Positions 12,897-25,031 of a stretch of 64,000 nt of DNA are shown in pieces. The DNA lies in NCBI GenBank assembly GCA_025642065.1, contig JAODUP010000322.1, forward strand, positions 33,501 through 97,500, written 5' to 3'. The number at the start of each line of letters is the position of its first letter. The first letter of the stretch is position 1. The notes beneath the pieces are model-generated. The model did no database searches and was not told the origin of the DNA. It worked only from the letters and a program-made list of their open reading frames with translations. This DNA is from Paralvinella palmiformis. Taxonomy: Eukaryota; Annelida; Polychaeta; Terebellida; Alvinellidae. Made by a program: the position numbers and the translations under genes.

Positions 12897-12946
12897 TTTC
12901 GCGCTACGAAACAGCTCCAATAGCGTTCTGAAAACTGGGCGCGAAA
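12897..12946. promoter_or_regulatory. Inverted E2F-like sites around a CCAAT box
   Basis: TTTCGCGC at 12897-12904 and its exact inverse GCGCGAAA at 12939-12946 both match the E2F consensus TTTSSCGC. CCAAT lies between them at 12917-12921. Paired E2F sites with CCAAT are typical of animal cell-cycle promoters, often bidirectional. No TATA box or confirmed transcript is visible, so a role is inference only. Confidence 0.25.
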
Positions 12947-12949
12947 TAA

Positions 12950-13752
12950 ACAGCAACATTTCGATGGCAATGAGAAAAACCTTAGAAAAGAATCTACCTT
13001 AACTCTACTTCGTCAGATGCAGCAGAGACTGTGCGATGGAAGCTCGTTCATATTCGAATATATCTAATTACACCTCCGTTATCGCCCACCAAACTTTTCC
13101 GACTCGTCAAAGTTAGACGGGAACGAATCGCCAGAGGTCGCTTCGCTGCGATGCGTCGATACTGGGGCGTCACTGACCACGATTAACGATTAGTGCGCTG
13201 CTTCCAAAAACGAGGACATTATGATCGGATGTCAGCGTGAAGCCGAACGCTGAGATAGTCGTATCTACGAGCAAACAGATCAGATAATAGTAAGTTCTCC
13301 CTCGCAGCATCCCCCATCCCGAGAGATGGCGTCTCGCGGAAGGAGTGATCGATTACTGGAGCTAGTCACTGGATAACCCTCGGTGAAGGGATATATAATG
13401 ACATTTCTTCTCAGCCCAGACGATGTAGGTGGCGCTGCGTGATATTTGTTTATGTCATCTCTCCGATAGATGGAGCTGATGATTCCATCACGACATCGGG
13501 CCATTAACGGCGTCATTTTGTTTCAGTTGACAGTTTGTAAGCTGCGTGCGTGCGTGTGTGTGTGTGTGTGTGGTTTAGCAGTGGATGAAATGCACTGGCA
13601 CATATATCACAAAGCCTATTGACTATCAACCAGGGGACAGGTTCTAGCATTGCCCTTGTTGTTGATTAAATAAGTAATGCGCAGACGCGCGTATATGTGC
13701 GTGTGTGTGATTATATTATATCATCTCTCTCTGTCTGTCTGTCTGTCTGTCT

Positions 13753-13783
<31 letters not shown>

Positions 13784-14085
13784 ATGTATGTATGGGCGAA
13801 TTTATTGGCATAAACAACTCGGTGTGTTTACGGATGAGTGCGCGGGTACACGGTTACAGTCATCGTGTCCGCTCGGTTTTCGAATAAATAATTCGCAGTT
13901 TATTTACAAGACCGAATCAAAAACCCATACAACTATCTACAGCTAGCATTACGGAGCCCGGTATTTGTAATTCTTCTTTTGGCTATCTAATATCTTCCAG
14001 ACAAACGTATACAGCTTTGTGTTACACGGCTTCTTGTATGACGATCTAACAATTACTCTTCTGAAATACAACACTCGGACAAATC
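12950..14085. other. Mixed-composition unique DNA with short GT and TCTG/TC arrays
   Basis: GT repeats at 13546-13572 and TCTG then TC repeats at 13726-13786. CpG is not depleted between 13020 and 13540. A 78-codon minus-strand frame (13280-13516) has no recognised domain. Confidence 0.4.
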
Positions 14086-14120
14086 ATGTTTACCTACGTG
14101 ACTAATTTGTTTTTTTCCAG

Positions 14121-14304
14121 GGCGACTCTTGATGGGAGGGAGGAGAAGCAAAATCGCCTCCAGAATACCGAAAACCTTACGTTTTGTTGCTGCAGTGGAA
14201 CCTGTCTCTATGAGCACCTGGCTTATCTGACGGCCTGTCTGTACGGAAAGTCGAAAGGACTCTCTCGAAACAGTTCTTGGCGATATTCGTTATTTATATC
14301 ATGA
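14121..14304 (+). other. Candidate exon after a strong splice acceptor
   Basis: TTTGTTTTTTTCCAG ends at 14120, a textbook polypyrimidine tract and AG. The frame that follows stays open for 60 codons to a stop at 14302-14304 and is Cys-containing (CCCSGTC, then a further Cys in LTACLYG). Nothing upstream or downstream could be joined to it and no family is recognised. Acceptor-like strings occur often by chance, so this is only a candidate. Confidence 0.15.
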
Positions 14305-14365
14305 CCTCCTCGGCTCAGCGCCTAAGGCGTATACGGTATTATTATGCGTTTTTAGAAGTGTACAT

Positions 14366-14428
14366 TTACTACTACAACTACTTCTACTACTACTATTACT
14401 ATTACTACTACTACTACTACTACTACTG
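14366..14428. repeat. (CTA)n trinucleotide array
   Basis: Imperfect on the left, pure over the last 10 units. Confidence 0.9.
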
Positions 14429-14521
14429 TCGAGAAGCCACCTGTACCTAAAGGTCAATAGAAGAAGTCAGAAAGGTGGTATTTTAAAGCGGAGTTGACGC
14501 GACATATTTTATCAGCACATC

Positions 14522-14690
14522 CCTGTAAACACCGAATTGAAGCGCACCAGGTTCAAATCCTGGCCTAGCTGCGTCTAAGGGGTGTTTCGTTTTTCAAATC
14601 CCCCCCCCCCACCCCTATTACTTTTCGGGGTCGCTTGACCCATTAAGTCTATCGTGTGTCCTAAGGTGGCCGTAAGGCAACATTTCAATA
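14522..14690 (+). mobile_element. tRNA-SINE, degraded copy of the 43631 family
   Basis: GGTTCAAATCC (B box) is followed by TGGC...GTGTTTCGTTTTTC, then ATTAC...GGGGTCGCTTGACCCATTAAG and GTGTCCTAAGGTGGCCGTAAGGCAACAT. These match in order the body of the copies at 43631, 49369 and 61793. The A-box half is unrecognisable and a C run (14600-14611) has grown inside it. It is an old copy. Confidence 0.6.
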
Positions 14691-14699
14691 TTGACGCAT

Positions 14700-15713
14700 T
14701 TCCCTACTCCCAGGATAATATGCAGGAACGACAACATGACGGATACCTGTCAGGTAAAGGGCTATTTATTTCTCTTTTCCATATGTCAATAATCCGCTCA
14801 TAAAAAGTGGAAAAACTTAGCCAATCACACGGAGTCTATGATCATTATGTTAGCCGGCTATCATTATAGGTGGATGTGTTTTATTATTTTCTTGTTAGAT
14901 TTTAGAGATAATGTGGTAGGTGTGTGTGTGTGGGGGGGGGGGGTTCCAGCCCAAATGCTATATAAACAAAAGTTGGTTTATGGGAAGGGATTTAAGGTTT
15001 CTTTACCACCCAAATGAGAACGTTCAGGTAAAGATAAGTATGTTCTTCCTGCACTAACCTTATATATGCAAGGGATTATAAATTAACAAATCCCATTTAG
15101 GTTCAAACATACTCACGGTGGGGGAGCGTGTTTGAAATGGGAACGTATAGGGCGTGGTGTAGTCAATAAACAGGAATTTGTGTTGTAAAGATGTATCTAT
15201 TTAATTTTAAGACGTCACTACGGTAATCTTTACGTCTAACTGCTTTAAGTAAGGTAATCCGTGAGACAAATTGAATCAAACAAAAACACTATTGCGGCAT
15301 CGGTTTGTGGGCGGCACAAATCTATGTAATAGAAAGATAAACATAGTTTCAAATAAAGCAGAAGCAACAATAAGTTCGTTGTTCACGCATGTTTGGACAT
15401 TCCTAACTCGCTGCAACTCTCTTTGTTGTTACAAAGCAAGCATCCCTCATTAATTTTGATCCCGAAATGAGAAGATCATACATCGAAAATCGAAGAACCA
15501 CTGGTCCTTCCAGGCAGATTCACCTTGGAAGCGTTTCTCCTGACTGCTGACTCTACTTGCTCCGGGACCGTCGGGCAATCCTTAATATCCAGGCCTCGGG
15601 ATGAGAGATAGCAGCTTTTTGTATTTTGGTTTACTTCTCTGTTCAAATGAAACATACGACGACATGGACAGCACTTGATTAAGTAACCTAATGTGATTAT
15701 GCTTATATTAAAA
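14700..15713. other. Unique DNA, nothing recognised
   Basis: A GT/poly-G tract at 14920-14943 and one 60-codon frame (15271-15453) without a domain. Confidence 0.35.
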
Positions 15714-15902
15714 TAGTAACCGCTAAATTAGCCGCCACCTGTCTAATGCAGCCACCTGCCCATTCCGTCCACTTGATTCCAGTCTGTTTTGGTAATAAAA
15801 TACAAACAGAAGGTGTCAAGCAAATTGTGAATTCAGACCACCTGTTCAAACCGGTCATCACGGGTTGATGACTTGGTTGGCCGCATTATACGGTGTTTAC
15901 TA
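15714..15902. mobile_element. Probable TA-type MITE, about 189 bp
   Basis: The left end reads TAGTAACCGCTAAATTAGCC, then CACCTGTCTAATGCAGCCACCTG. The right end, reversed, reads TAGTAAACACCGTATAATGC, then GGCCAACC and later ACAGGTGGTC. The ends are imperfect inverted repeats, and the CACCTGTCTAATGC wording is typical of pogo/Tigger-type ends in invertebrates. There is no internal coding. Boundaries are approximate. Confidence 0.45.
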
Positions 15903-15927
15903 TCCATTGGTACAATATGACGCCAAA

Positions 15928-15958
<31 letters not shown>

Positions 15959-16636
15959 GATACACACACACGTGGGCTGAACCAACCGTCGTCCACCATC
16001 TCTCACCATCCCCCACCCCTCCCCCTCCCATCACACACTTATCCATACAATCATCCCTTCACAGTCGGCCCTTCTTCAGACAGACGTAGCCCTTGGTCTA
16101 CTGAAGGATGGGTATCTCAGCAGCATTGTGACAGCTCTATAATGTCATTCGTTCTCAATAGATTGATGGATCACCGAACAAATGATTCGAAAAAACCTCG
16201 TTGACGAAGTATTAAGTGATGGCTCGGACTCTAGTTTCAATACGATGATCGATGGCTGCGGCTTATTGAATGGCAGCCAGACGCGCGTTTATGGCAGAAA
16301 TCTCACAATGGCATAAACTAGCCTTACCGTCGTTTTTATAGTTAGACGTGCTAGTTGATAAATGATATCGTATGTGTGTGATGTTATCTACAGTCGTATA
16401 CCTAACCAGGTAAACACATCAACAAATAATCCCTTATCTGTCTGATTGGTGGCCCAGGCTTATTACTAATAACTATGTATAGATTTGTTCGAGATTTATT
16501 TTTATGTATGTCGGAATTATGTATGTGTAGATTTATGCATGTTGTATGTGTAGAAATATATATGTGTAGATATCCGAATATGGAGGTATGGAGGTATAGG
16601 TTTTCAGTGGTGTTTAATATTGGTGTTTTGAGCCTA
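15903..16636. other. Unique DNA with a short (CT)n at 15929-15955
   Basis: A 103-codon frame (15893-16204) runs across the CT tract and has no domain. Nothing else was recognised. Confidence 0.35.
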
Positions 16637-16651
16637 TCATCATCATCATCT

Positions 16652-16706
<55 letters not shown>
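16637..16706. repeat. (CAT)n-(TA)n microsatellite
   Basis: Five CAT units, a TAA link, then about 50 bp of TA. Confidence 0.95.
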
Positions 16707-16711
<5 letters not shown>

Positions 16712-18243
16712 GCTCCATTTTTAACCGTCTCCTTTCAGATACAAAAATATAGAGCGGGTTAACTGTAAATATTGATCCTACCCCCGGAGGGGGGAACTAA
16801 TTGAAATACAGTCAAATAAGCGCCCCTAACTGGCACCTAGAAACAATATACCCATCAGGGAGTCGAGATTGCCACCTGATAACATATGTTTATGGACCGT
16901 AGGTTTCTGGATCATTGGCTTAGGCACAAAAGGATAACCGCTTCTGATGTCTTTATCTCTGAATAAGACGTAAAGATGGACCAGAAGCGATGTTTCTGGA
17001 CCACAGAACGATGGAAAATAACCTTTAGCTTAACGTAAGAAACTTGTCCCAGAAAAAAATCCCCTGAAATTAAACAAATTTATCGATTCAATTCGAGAGC
17101 TGTCTGATGACTAGCATTTTGTTTATGAACAGAAGAAAGCAGTGATGGTGCGAGTCTTATTTCAACTTAGACATTTGCCGCATTCGAGTCTTGCCGAAAG
17201 AATTGATTAGTCGCACTTCCTTTGACATCGGTCAAAGACGATGGCATTACAAGAAATAGTCAGTCTTGCTCGGTGGAGCTAGTCCTCATCGAATGAGACT
17301 CTACGGATGTACATCAGCCATGGGTGACACCGGCCACTGAACGGTGAATGCATTCCAGCTTCATCGTGGAAAACGTTCTCTCTTCGTACAACGCTGAAAT
17401 CTTTAACATTTATTACTATACCGATACCGATCTGCACCCATTCCTTGGGTTATCGACACCAGAGGCAAATTTAGTATTTCGCCAGATCGTCCGTCTCCGA
17501 GTAGTGAGTAGCTCGCTATTTAAGGACCATGATTAGCGGCGTCCTGTACATCTTTGTGCATCGCCTTCAAAGGACGCCGAACAATGGAAGAATCTTTAAT
17601 AGGGCAGAAGACAGCTTCGGTGCAGCCAGCATTAAATCACATTTTCCGGCCAGGTGATCGGAACGGAGTTGAATTCAGGGCCGAGTGAGATCAAGCACGA
17701 ATACAGCCTTAAACCTAACCGCACCCAGCCACCAGATTAGGAGGCAGGTCTTGGCCAGTTGAGTAACGTTCCCGAACGGCGCATTGGCGGAGTGATGTCT
17801 TCTGGCAACGGATGGAGAAGAAGCCTGCCTCAAGGACGGAGCTTCCCGTGGGAGCACCGTCTTGTCCTTTTATGAACAACAGTTCGTGTTCGCCTCATCT
17901 TCCTTAAATACGGCCAGCAATGCGTATTACGGCAGTTATGTGAATGTTTATTGCCCGTTTAGATTTACACCGGGAAGACTTCGGATTTCAGGAAGGCCGT
18001 CAAATTAACGCATTCACCGCGTCGTATCAATCACGGGAGTGACCGCCCATCCTACGGGCAGGAATTACAACCTTCCAACGTCAGCAGCAACTGGTACATT
18101 CATTTGTTGACCGAATGACACATAGCGAGCGAAATAGCATAACTCTTATTTTTAGGTGAAAACTTGCAATTAATATTACGTAACACGTTATGTGACTCTA
18201 TTCAATTTAATTTCCCATTATGAATGAAGTATTTTGTTAATAA

Positions 18244-18246
<3 letters not shown>
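16707..18246. other. Unique mixed-composition DNA, nothing recognised
   Basis: About 1.5 kb free of simple repeats. Small frames at 17348-17536 and 17675-17857 lack domains. This is among the cleanest stretches in which to look for conserved non-coding sequence. Confidence 0.4.

Positions 18247-18297
<51 letters not shown>
18247..18297. repeat. (TA)n microsatellite
   Basis: About 25 pure TA units. Confidence 0.95.
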
Positions 18298-18299
<2 letters not shown>

Positions 18300-19185
18300 C
18301 ATGTAAGATCTACTGAGTATATGATCCAGATCGTTAAAACATGTATATATACCTCAAAAATCATGGTATGCCCCATGAGAGACTCTTTTGCTCCTTAGTA
18401 GGGAAAGACAAGGCCATCTTTTCACCGAAAGGACACAATACATAACCTGAAATAATTCAAAACGCCAGGTCTGAACAACAGAAATTTTCTTTAGTTATAG
18501 TTTAGTTGCGAATATTTCAAAGATATTTCATCGCCATGCACGTAAACGAGGAAAGGAAAGGAACACAGTCCAGCTCCGTCCGACCGACAAAAAGCAGGTA
18601 GCTTAGTAACGTGACAACAAACATATATCCCACAATACCGGTCTGATCTGATAAATGGATCCTTTAATTACACACCAGGAGTCATCCGTTTATTGTTTAT
18701 TAGACCACGTTCCCGTCGTGCCAGACTGTACTAGGCCTCGGCCGCGATACCACATAGTTGACGGGGGTACGCGCAACTCCGCTGCTATAACAGGGTCAGC
18801 TCAGATAATAATAACATACCCGACGATCACCTTGACACGAGACCCCAGGACACATAGTGTCATCTCTCTGACTTTGTACCAAACACAAAGTTTGATTGCG
18901 TAGTTCGTCTGGGGCTAACCCTGGAGCTATTCCAATGATGGCTTGGTGATGGAACCGGTCTGGAAGACATGTTTATTTTCGATCTTTGCGTTCTGGATCT
19001 CGTCTTCCACAATCAACATAGATGGTGGTTGACGTGACCTGATGTTACGTAATAGTGTCGTATTTCCTGATGCTGTGGCTCATTGCGATCTTTCTCTGCT
19101 AAGGTAATATTTTATCGCTGTAACTCGTGAAAGTGTTGTACTTTCAGTGTCCGAAATAGGATGCACGTATGCATGCACGCGCGTA
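18298..19185. other. Unique DNA, nothing recognised
   Basis: One 82-codon frame (18655-18903) has no domain or repeat. Confidence 0.35.
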
Positions 19186-19700
19186 CATACACCCACACAC
19201 ACACACTCTCTCTCTCATTCACTCTGCTTTTCTGTCTATTTATCATCACCCTCTATCCCTGTCGTGACCATATTCTGCCTGTACGTCCATGTTTGTCCGT
19301 ATTCGTGTCCGTCTCCGATCGTGCGTAATTTTAAAACTTTCTTTACGTTTACCTTCGAATGATGTATGACTGATTATAATAATTAGATGTCTATTCTGTT
19401 GTCAAGGATACCATAATACTAAATTTTAAACAACTCACTAAATTGGAGAATAACAAATCCATTTTGACGAGAGTGAGATGAAGAGAGATGGAGAGAGAGA
19501 GAGAGGGGGGGGAGAGAAAAACACGGAGAGTATGAGAGACAGGCAGAGGGTGGAGAAAGAAAGAGAAAAAGAGTGGGTGAGAGGGAGAAGAGAGAGAGAG
19601 AGAGAGTGTGTGTGTGTGTGTGTGGGTGAGAGAGAGAGAGAGAGAGAGAGGTGGGGAGATATATAAAGAGAAAGAGAGAGAGAGGGGGGAATAGGGAGAT
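19186..19700. repeat. Short CA/CT tract and a long GA-rich array with internal GT
   Basis: CA/CT lies at 19190-19217. GA-rich repeats run from about 19485 to 19690 with poly-G (19503-19511) and a GT block (19607-19624). Frames on both strands here are repeat translations. Confidence 0.9.
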
Positions 19701-20729
19701 AGAGATAAGTAAAAAGCGAAGCAAACAAAATAAATGAATCTGTAAAACTTTATCTCCCATCAGCTTGCTGTTAATAAACTAACATAATGAGATTCAGGTC
19801 AGATATCTTCCACCATTTATAGTGACGTCTGTCAACCATTTACTGGAATAATTAAATTAATTTGGCCATCACCGCCCTCTCCCCGCTCATCCTTCCGTGT
19901 ACCTTCATGTCGCGAGTCGATTAGATTGTAATTTCTTACCAAGCGACTTTCTTATTGTTAAGACGAATTGAATTTTTCGTCCACTCGTCAGCACGATAGT
20001 TTTACTGAACAGTGCTTTACTGACAGTGTCCTTCAATCGCCCACAGCGTTTTTGTCGCACTATCTACTGTTATTAAACAGTGCCATAGTTACAAATAAAT
20101 GCCAGAAAATATTCGGTAGATGTACACGTTGGACTCGTTATAATGAACATTTACTGCGTTCGTCAGAGGCTGCACTGCACCTTCGTTACAGCGTTCCGAA
20201 TTCGTGCTTAACGCCATCGGCGCATTAAACAGTGTTCTCCACTCCTTCGGTAATTCTCATTGCATTATTGGCAAATTGGATCAGCCGTTAGCGAATCAGT
20301 TTTGCCGCGAACCGGGGTACTGGAAATAACGAACAACATTCGTGACGTGCGGGCCCGGACGAAAATTGAGAACGAGAAAAGTCTTGACTTTTATATTAAA
20401 TCAAGCGGGGATGCGGCTTCCGGCGGTCAAAACCCGATTGCGTTAAGTCAAAGTTTCACTCGAAACGAACGCCAATAATGGAGTAATTCTTTTAATGCGG
20501 CCCGCTGAAAGCCTCATCGGAGTCGCTCTCAGTACAAGTGATGTCCCGATTCTTAAACTTGTTATTATCTTGAGACATTATCGGCATTACGGGGGATAAT
20601 GGACATTATACTGCAGCCTTTATGGAACGGTTTTATAACTGGGCTCGGTACGAAGATTACGGGTCGTTATTAAGTTGTTGAGGTTTTCTGAAATTCCAAA
20701 AGTACATTACACCGGTTACACCGATTCGA
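19701..20729. other. Unique DNA, nothing recognised
   Basis: Repeat-free for about 1 kb. Small frames (19968-20228, 20260-20478) have no domains. Confidence 0.4.
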
Positions 20730-20730
20730 A

Positions 20731-20961
20731 ACGGCGAAGTACAGTTAAACCCCCACCCATTCGGCCTAGCCGAGTGACTGATCTGTTGTGTTCCAAGTAC
20801 GAAACGTTCAGGCTGTACCTTTTCATAATAGAAAGGGAACAGGCTACCGTGATATGTCAGCCCCCCCCCCAAAAAAAAAAAACAACAAAACACAACAACA
20901 ACAGAACAACAACCACGATGACTGCCTTGTACGGGTAACTGCTAACTTAGGTTTTACTGTA
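20731..20961. mobile_element. Possible TA-type MITE relic
   Basis: The left edge reads TACAGTTAAACCCCCACCC. The right edge, reversed, reads TACAGTAAAACCTAAGTTAG. The shared TACAGT-AAACC start suggests pogo/Tigger-like inverted ends about 230 bp apart. Similarity beyond the first 13 bases is weak, and a C/A-rich tract (20860-20900) has expanded inside. Confidence 0.3.
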
Positions 20962-21099
20962 CAGGATAAATTAGTTTTTTCTCACTTCGTGTGAGCCCGT
21001 TCTGTTTATGCATAATTAATTCTAATTAACACTGGGTTGCTCTGAAGTAGCCGCTCTGCCTTTACAGTTCAGGCCATATAAACGTTGGCAGATGTTTCC

Positions 21100-21101
<2 letters not shown>

Positions 21102-21138
<37 letters not shown>

Positions 21139-21548
21139 TCCACTGCGGTGTACTAACTTCCGTCTCTGATGATTATCTTCAGCGCTGAAGTCCGTCGAAG
21201 AGCAGTCCATATTTTAAGCTCATACATCTATATCGTCATCCTTTGAAGCATAAAATCAGCCAACCGAAAGTCATCGCCATGTTGCGAATGGAGCTCTCCA
21301 GACACCTGTATAGTCTCCGTGTGAGTTAATGATTTGTCGTCATCCGACACTAGGACTCTGATGCTTTATTTGTTCCTGACGATCCTATTTTAAGAGTTTC
21401 ATCGACGTTCTGTTCTCACTCTGAGGCTAAAAACGTCGGCCGGAACATCTTTCATTCCTTGTTGCTTTGAAAATTAATTAAATGACATCTCTTTCCCCCC
21501 CTCTCTCACTCTCTCCCTCCCTCCCTCTCTCTCTCTCTCTCTCTCTCT
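21102..21548. repeat. Two (CT)n tracts, 21102-21131 and 21488-21548
   Basis: Both are CT-rich, the second with CCCTCT variants. The 350 bases between them are unique DNA. Confidence 0.9.
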
Positions 21549-21878
21549 GGATCGCCGACGAGGTATTCTTCGGACAATGAATAGCATTAAATTAACCGTA
21601 ACAGACGACTCGGTAAGTTTATAGTTAGAGTAGGTATAACAAGTCGGTACAATGGCTGTTGGCAATAAGTATACAGATGAGTGTGCTTCGGGGATGGAAT
21701 GGGTATCTTTTGACGCAGCAGCATCTTTTTTAAAACTAACTTCTCTCAGTAGAATGGCGGAGAAATGTTGATAACCAAATCAGTTCAATGGCGAGAAGTA
21801 AATTCAGGTAAACAATCAGATAACTGATAAGGAAGGAAATGTTCCCGATAAATGTTTCTTACATGTTTATGCCATCTC

Positions 21879-21882
<4 letters not shown>

Positions 21883-21935
<53 letters not shown>
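21883..21935. repeat. (TA)n microsatellite
   Basis: About 26 pure units. Confidence 0.95.
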
Positions 21936-21939
<4 letters not shown>

Positions 21940-21940
<1 letters not shown>

Positions 21941-22985
21941 AGAAATATGGCATATGGATCACGTACTTGGGTTGGGGGTATCTGAACAAAGCTGTTATTA
22001 CATCAAGCATCAATCCGCTGATCCCATTCTGGATACTGCGTAAGCTGAAGGAATTTTAGTATGAAGTAAATAAGTGTTCCGAGGATTAATCGTACCTAAA
22101 AGACTGAGATGGCACATGCTACTGACACATACTGACGTTAGACACTAGCTCTTGTACGGTCGTACATCTACCGACACTAGACACTAGCTCTTGTACAGTC
22201 GTCTTCCGACAGTAATTAAGAAAAGGCCGACGCTTTAACCTTTCTTCGCATCGCTAAATCACTCATCTTCTGGTAACTAGCTGCATACACAACCGGAAAA
22301 ACTGACTCGGATTTACCAAAAGGCGAAGCACCCATTAGTTTCGCTCTCCCGTTTAATAACTAACCGAACCGAGTTGGAGTCAGTCATTTTTAACGACGAA
22401 CAAAGATGGTTACGACTTGGTTCCGCAGCATAAGTTAATCCCGCAAACCGCCGTCCAGAGTGTCAAATACATCCTGTCACTGATATGTTACCGCATCCTA
22501 GAAGCTTCTGGAATATCTCATTAAAACAAACGGCGCTGAATGACTGAATTGGTCGAAAGTCGTCTTCTCGGCATCAGGTTGGACATTCTAAATTGAGTGA
22601 CCATATAAAACAAACGTTCTGTATTAAACCTGACTTACAAGCTTATAGGTCGTCATGATTCACGGGAAAGACCGTAAGAAGAGAAAACGGAGACGTTTGA
22701 CAACCTCAATATGTTTTACTGTCAATGATCTGCGTCATTGTAAAAACAAACCTCAATATATTGAATCCAGATATTATCCGATACACGCGAAGTTTAGCTT
22801 CCATAAGATGTATTTTTATTTGAAACTTGGGTGAATATTGTTCTGTTCCAAACATAGTAAATGCATTGTATATAATCAAGATGTTGATTGTTGAGGTGCC
22901 TGGGAATTAATTTTCGTGTACCGTCCTTATGACAGTGACATATCTCTGTATGATCTGATCCAGATAGAACACGCCAAAACGACAT
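21940..22985. other. Unique DNA with a small tandem duplication at 22139-22202
   Basis: TAGACACTAGCTCTTGTAC followed by (G/A)GTCGT occurs at 22139 and again at 22178, a 39-bp spacing. Nothing else was recognised. Confidence 0.6.
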
Positions 22986-22989
22986 CACA

Positions 22990-23030
22990 TATCAGTCAGT
23001 CAGTTAGTCAGTCAGTCAGTCAGTCAGTCG
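22990..23030. repeat. (TCAG)n tetranucleotide array
   Basis: Ten units with one TTAG variant. Confidence 0.95.
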
Positions 23031-23199
23031 TACCCTAAAGTATGGTAGGTCATTGTTAAGACATATGACTTATACCGGAACACGTCACTCGCTTATCTAC
23101 ACTAGATTACTAATCCGCTGAGTTACTGAGAGAAATATTTGTCTCCGCGGCTTCATTCTGGAAGGAAAGAAGATGGTCTAATGCCGGGATTATCGTTCG

Positions 23200-23270
23200 G
23201 ATCTAGCACGGGATCGTCTGATCTAGCACGTGAACTTCTGATCTAGCACGTGATCTCCTGATCTATCAGA
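23200..23270. repeat. 20-bp tandem repeat carrying CACGTG
   Basis: GATCTAGCACG starts at 23200, 23220 and 23240, with a variant GATCTATCAG at 23260, so the period is exactly 20. Units 2 and 3 contain the palindromic E-box CACGTG. Confidence 0.8.
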
Positions 23271-23274
23271 GATA

Positions 23275-24989
23275 AATCTCAGTAACCCGACCCCGATAAA
23301 CGAGCACTGTTGCGAGACAGTTCATCGCATAGGAATGGGTGAACGACCGACGAATGGATTTATATACAGTACCGATGGGGACATATCGACGTTCCTTGTT
23401 CAGGGTCGCTCGTGTCGTGCCTTCTCCAATAACGGACATAACCTTTGTATTATTCACGAGGGTCAGAGGTTAGAGCCTAATTGGAAACACGTGCTTTGTT
23501 CGGTTTTCTGCAGCGGGCAACGTGACCAGAATAAGACTAAGTTCGCTTAGAACTCATACTACGGATAAGAGACGTTTACAATCGAATAAGTTTGGCTTCC
23601 GTTGTATACCCTAGAAAATGCTAGATGCTATACGGTCTCTGTATAGTAGGTAAACAACGGGGTATAAAGGCTTTCTCTAATTGTGCCATAGTTGTCAAAC
23701 GCTCACGCAGTGATTGCGTACTGACGTAAACACGTAAGCCGCATGCAGGTATCAGCCCCCGGGCAATGACTGGTGCTTACCTCATGCTGATGGCTTTATT
23801 AAACCGTTTCTCTCCTGGTATCGACGACTACAGTCGCGTACCTTCATCAAATCCCCGGGAAGAACACAATTTTCAGCTGTTGCAGGACAGGTTAACGGCG
23901 TCATATAATATAATATAATATAATATATATATATATAAAGACTTCACGTTTACATCATCAGGATCATTTATCAGAGGAATTATTTTAAATTGTGTACTAT
24001 CTCCAGAATTAAGAACGGTCAGTTAAGCCGTAGCTTACCTGAAGCTTTACCCTGTTGTGGGTCGCTGCTTAGTCCAGTTACGAGGGGCCACGCGAGGACG
24101 TTAAACAACGATTATATGGCAGTTTTGTAATGATTTAAGACCAAAGCGATGCTATTTTCTATAACTTAACGAGACGGTTTGTGCAGACGAAGCAATAGCC
24201 CGACTTAAAGCCGAGCCAGCCTTAAGGAAACTGCCACAAAATGGTATCGATTCGACGTCTAAGTCGGGGATGGAAAATTGCCTCGAAAACAAATGTTTTC
24301 GGCGCTGGTGTCATCGCAGTTATCATTACATCCGGTACACAAAAGGCTCCGATATTGATCCACACCTGTTTAGCGGCATAGTTGACTCGATTCTCCCTCT
24401 AAGATTCAGCCGCATTACAGTAAATGTCAGTTATTGATTATCACCCGAGTCTTTCATATGTATCTCGCTTCTTCGGGAAGATGGAAGGGTGCGAACCCCC
24501 CGGGACGGGTGTGGGGAGGGGCGAGGGCGAATTATTTAGCGAGGGTTCTATCTCTGACAGCAACGACATAGGTGTGCTTGAAGAACTCTCTTGGCACCGA
24601 GTCTTGAAAGTTGAAAATCACGAGGAATCCTAACGAGTTTAGCTGGCGGTGCAGTCGGAAGCCTACCGAACTAGAGACCTGCTGGAAAATCGTGGGATCG
24701 TATCCGATTGGTAACAGTGCCTGTAGGCTGTTTCATCCACAAATCACGTCATTTTCCGAGCAAGAAGCCTCTCAGTAACCCCCCCCCCACATCAACTCTT
24801 TACTGATCTCGCACACTGTCACACTGGTTAGCCCAGCCACAGGTTGAATACCTGATTGAATGGCGCGCTGTGGCATACAGTACGGACCGATGGCCTAATT
24901 TAGGTTTCCATTATATCTCGTTGGTCGCTCTTTGCTGATTGTGCTAGTAAATATATATCCAGTTCTATTAATATACTGAAATATCTTCC
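23275..24989. other. Unique DNA, nothing firm
   Basis: Short TATAATATAA repeats at 23906-23938. Frames at 23335-23550 and 24424-24633 have no domain. Confidence 0.35.
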
Positions 24990-24990
24990 C

Positions 24991-25031
<41 letters not shown>

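Noticed and set aside
14086..14304. Possible toxin-like Cys-rich peptide
   Set aside because: The Cys spacing (CCCSGTC, then one more Cys) matches no known framework, and no precursor with a signal peptide is visible.
24640..24730. tRNA-like string (GGCGGTGCAGTCGG...GGGATCGTATCC)
   Set aside because: The box matches are weak and the body does not match the SINE families clearly enough to call.
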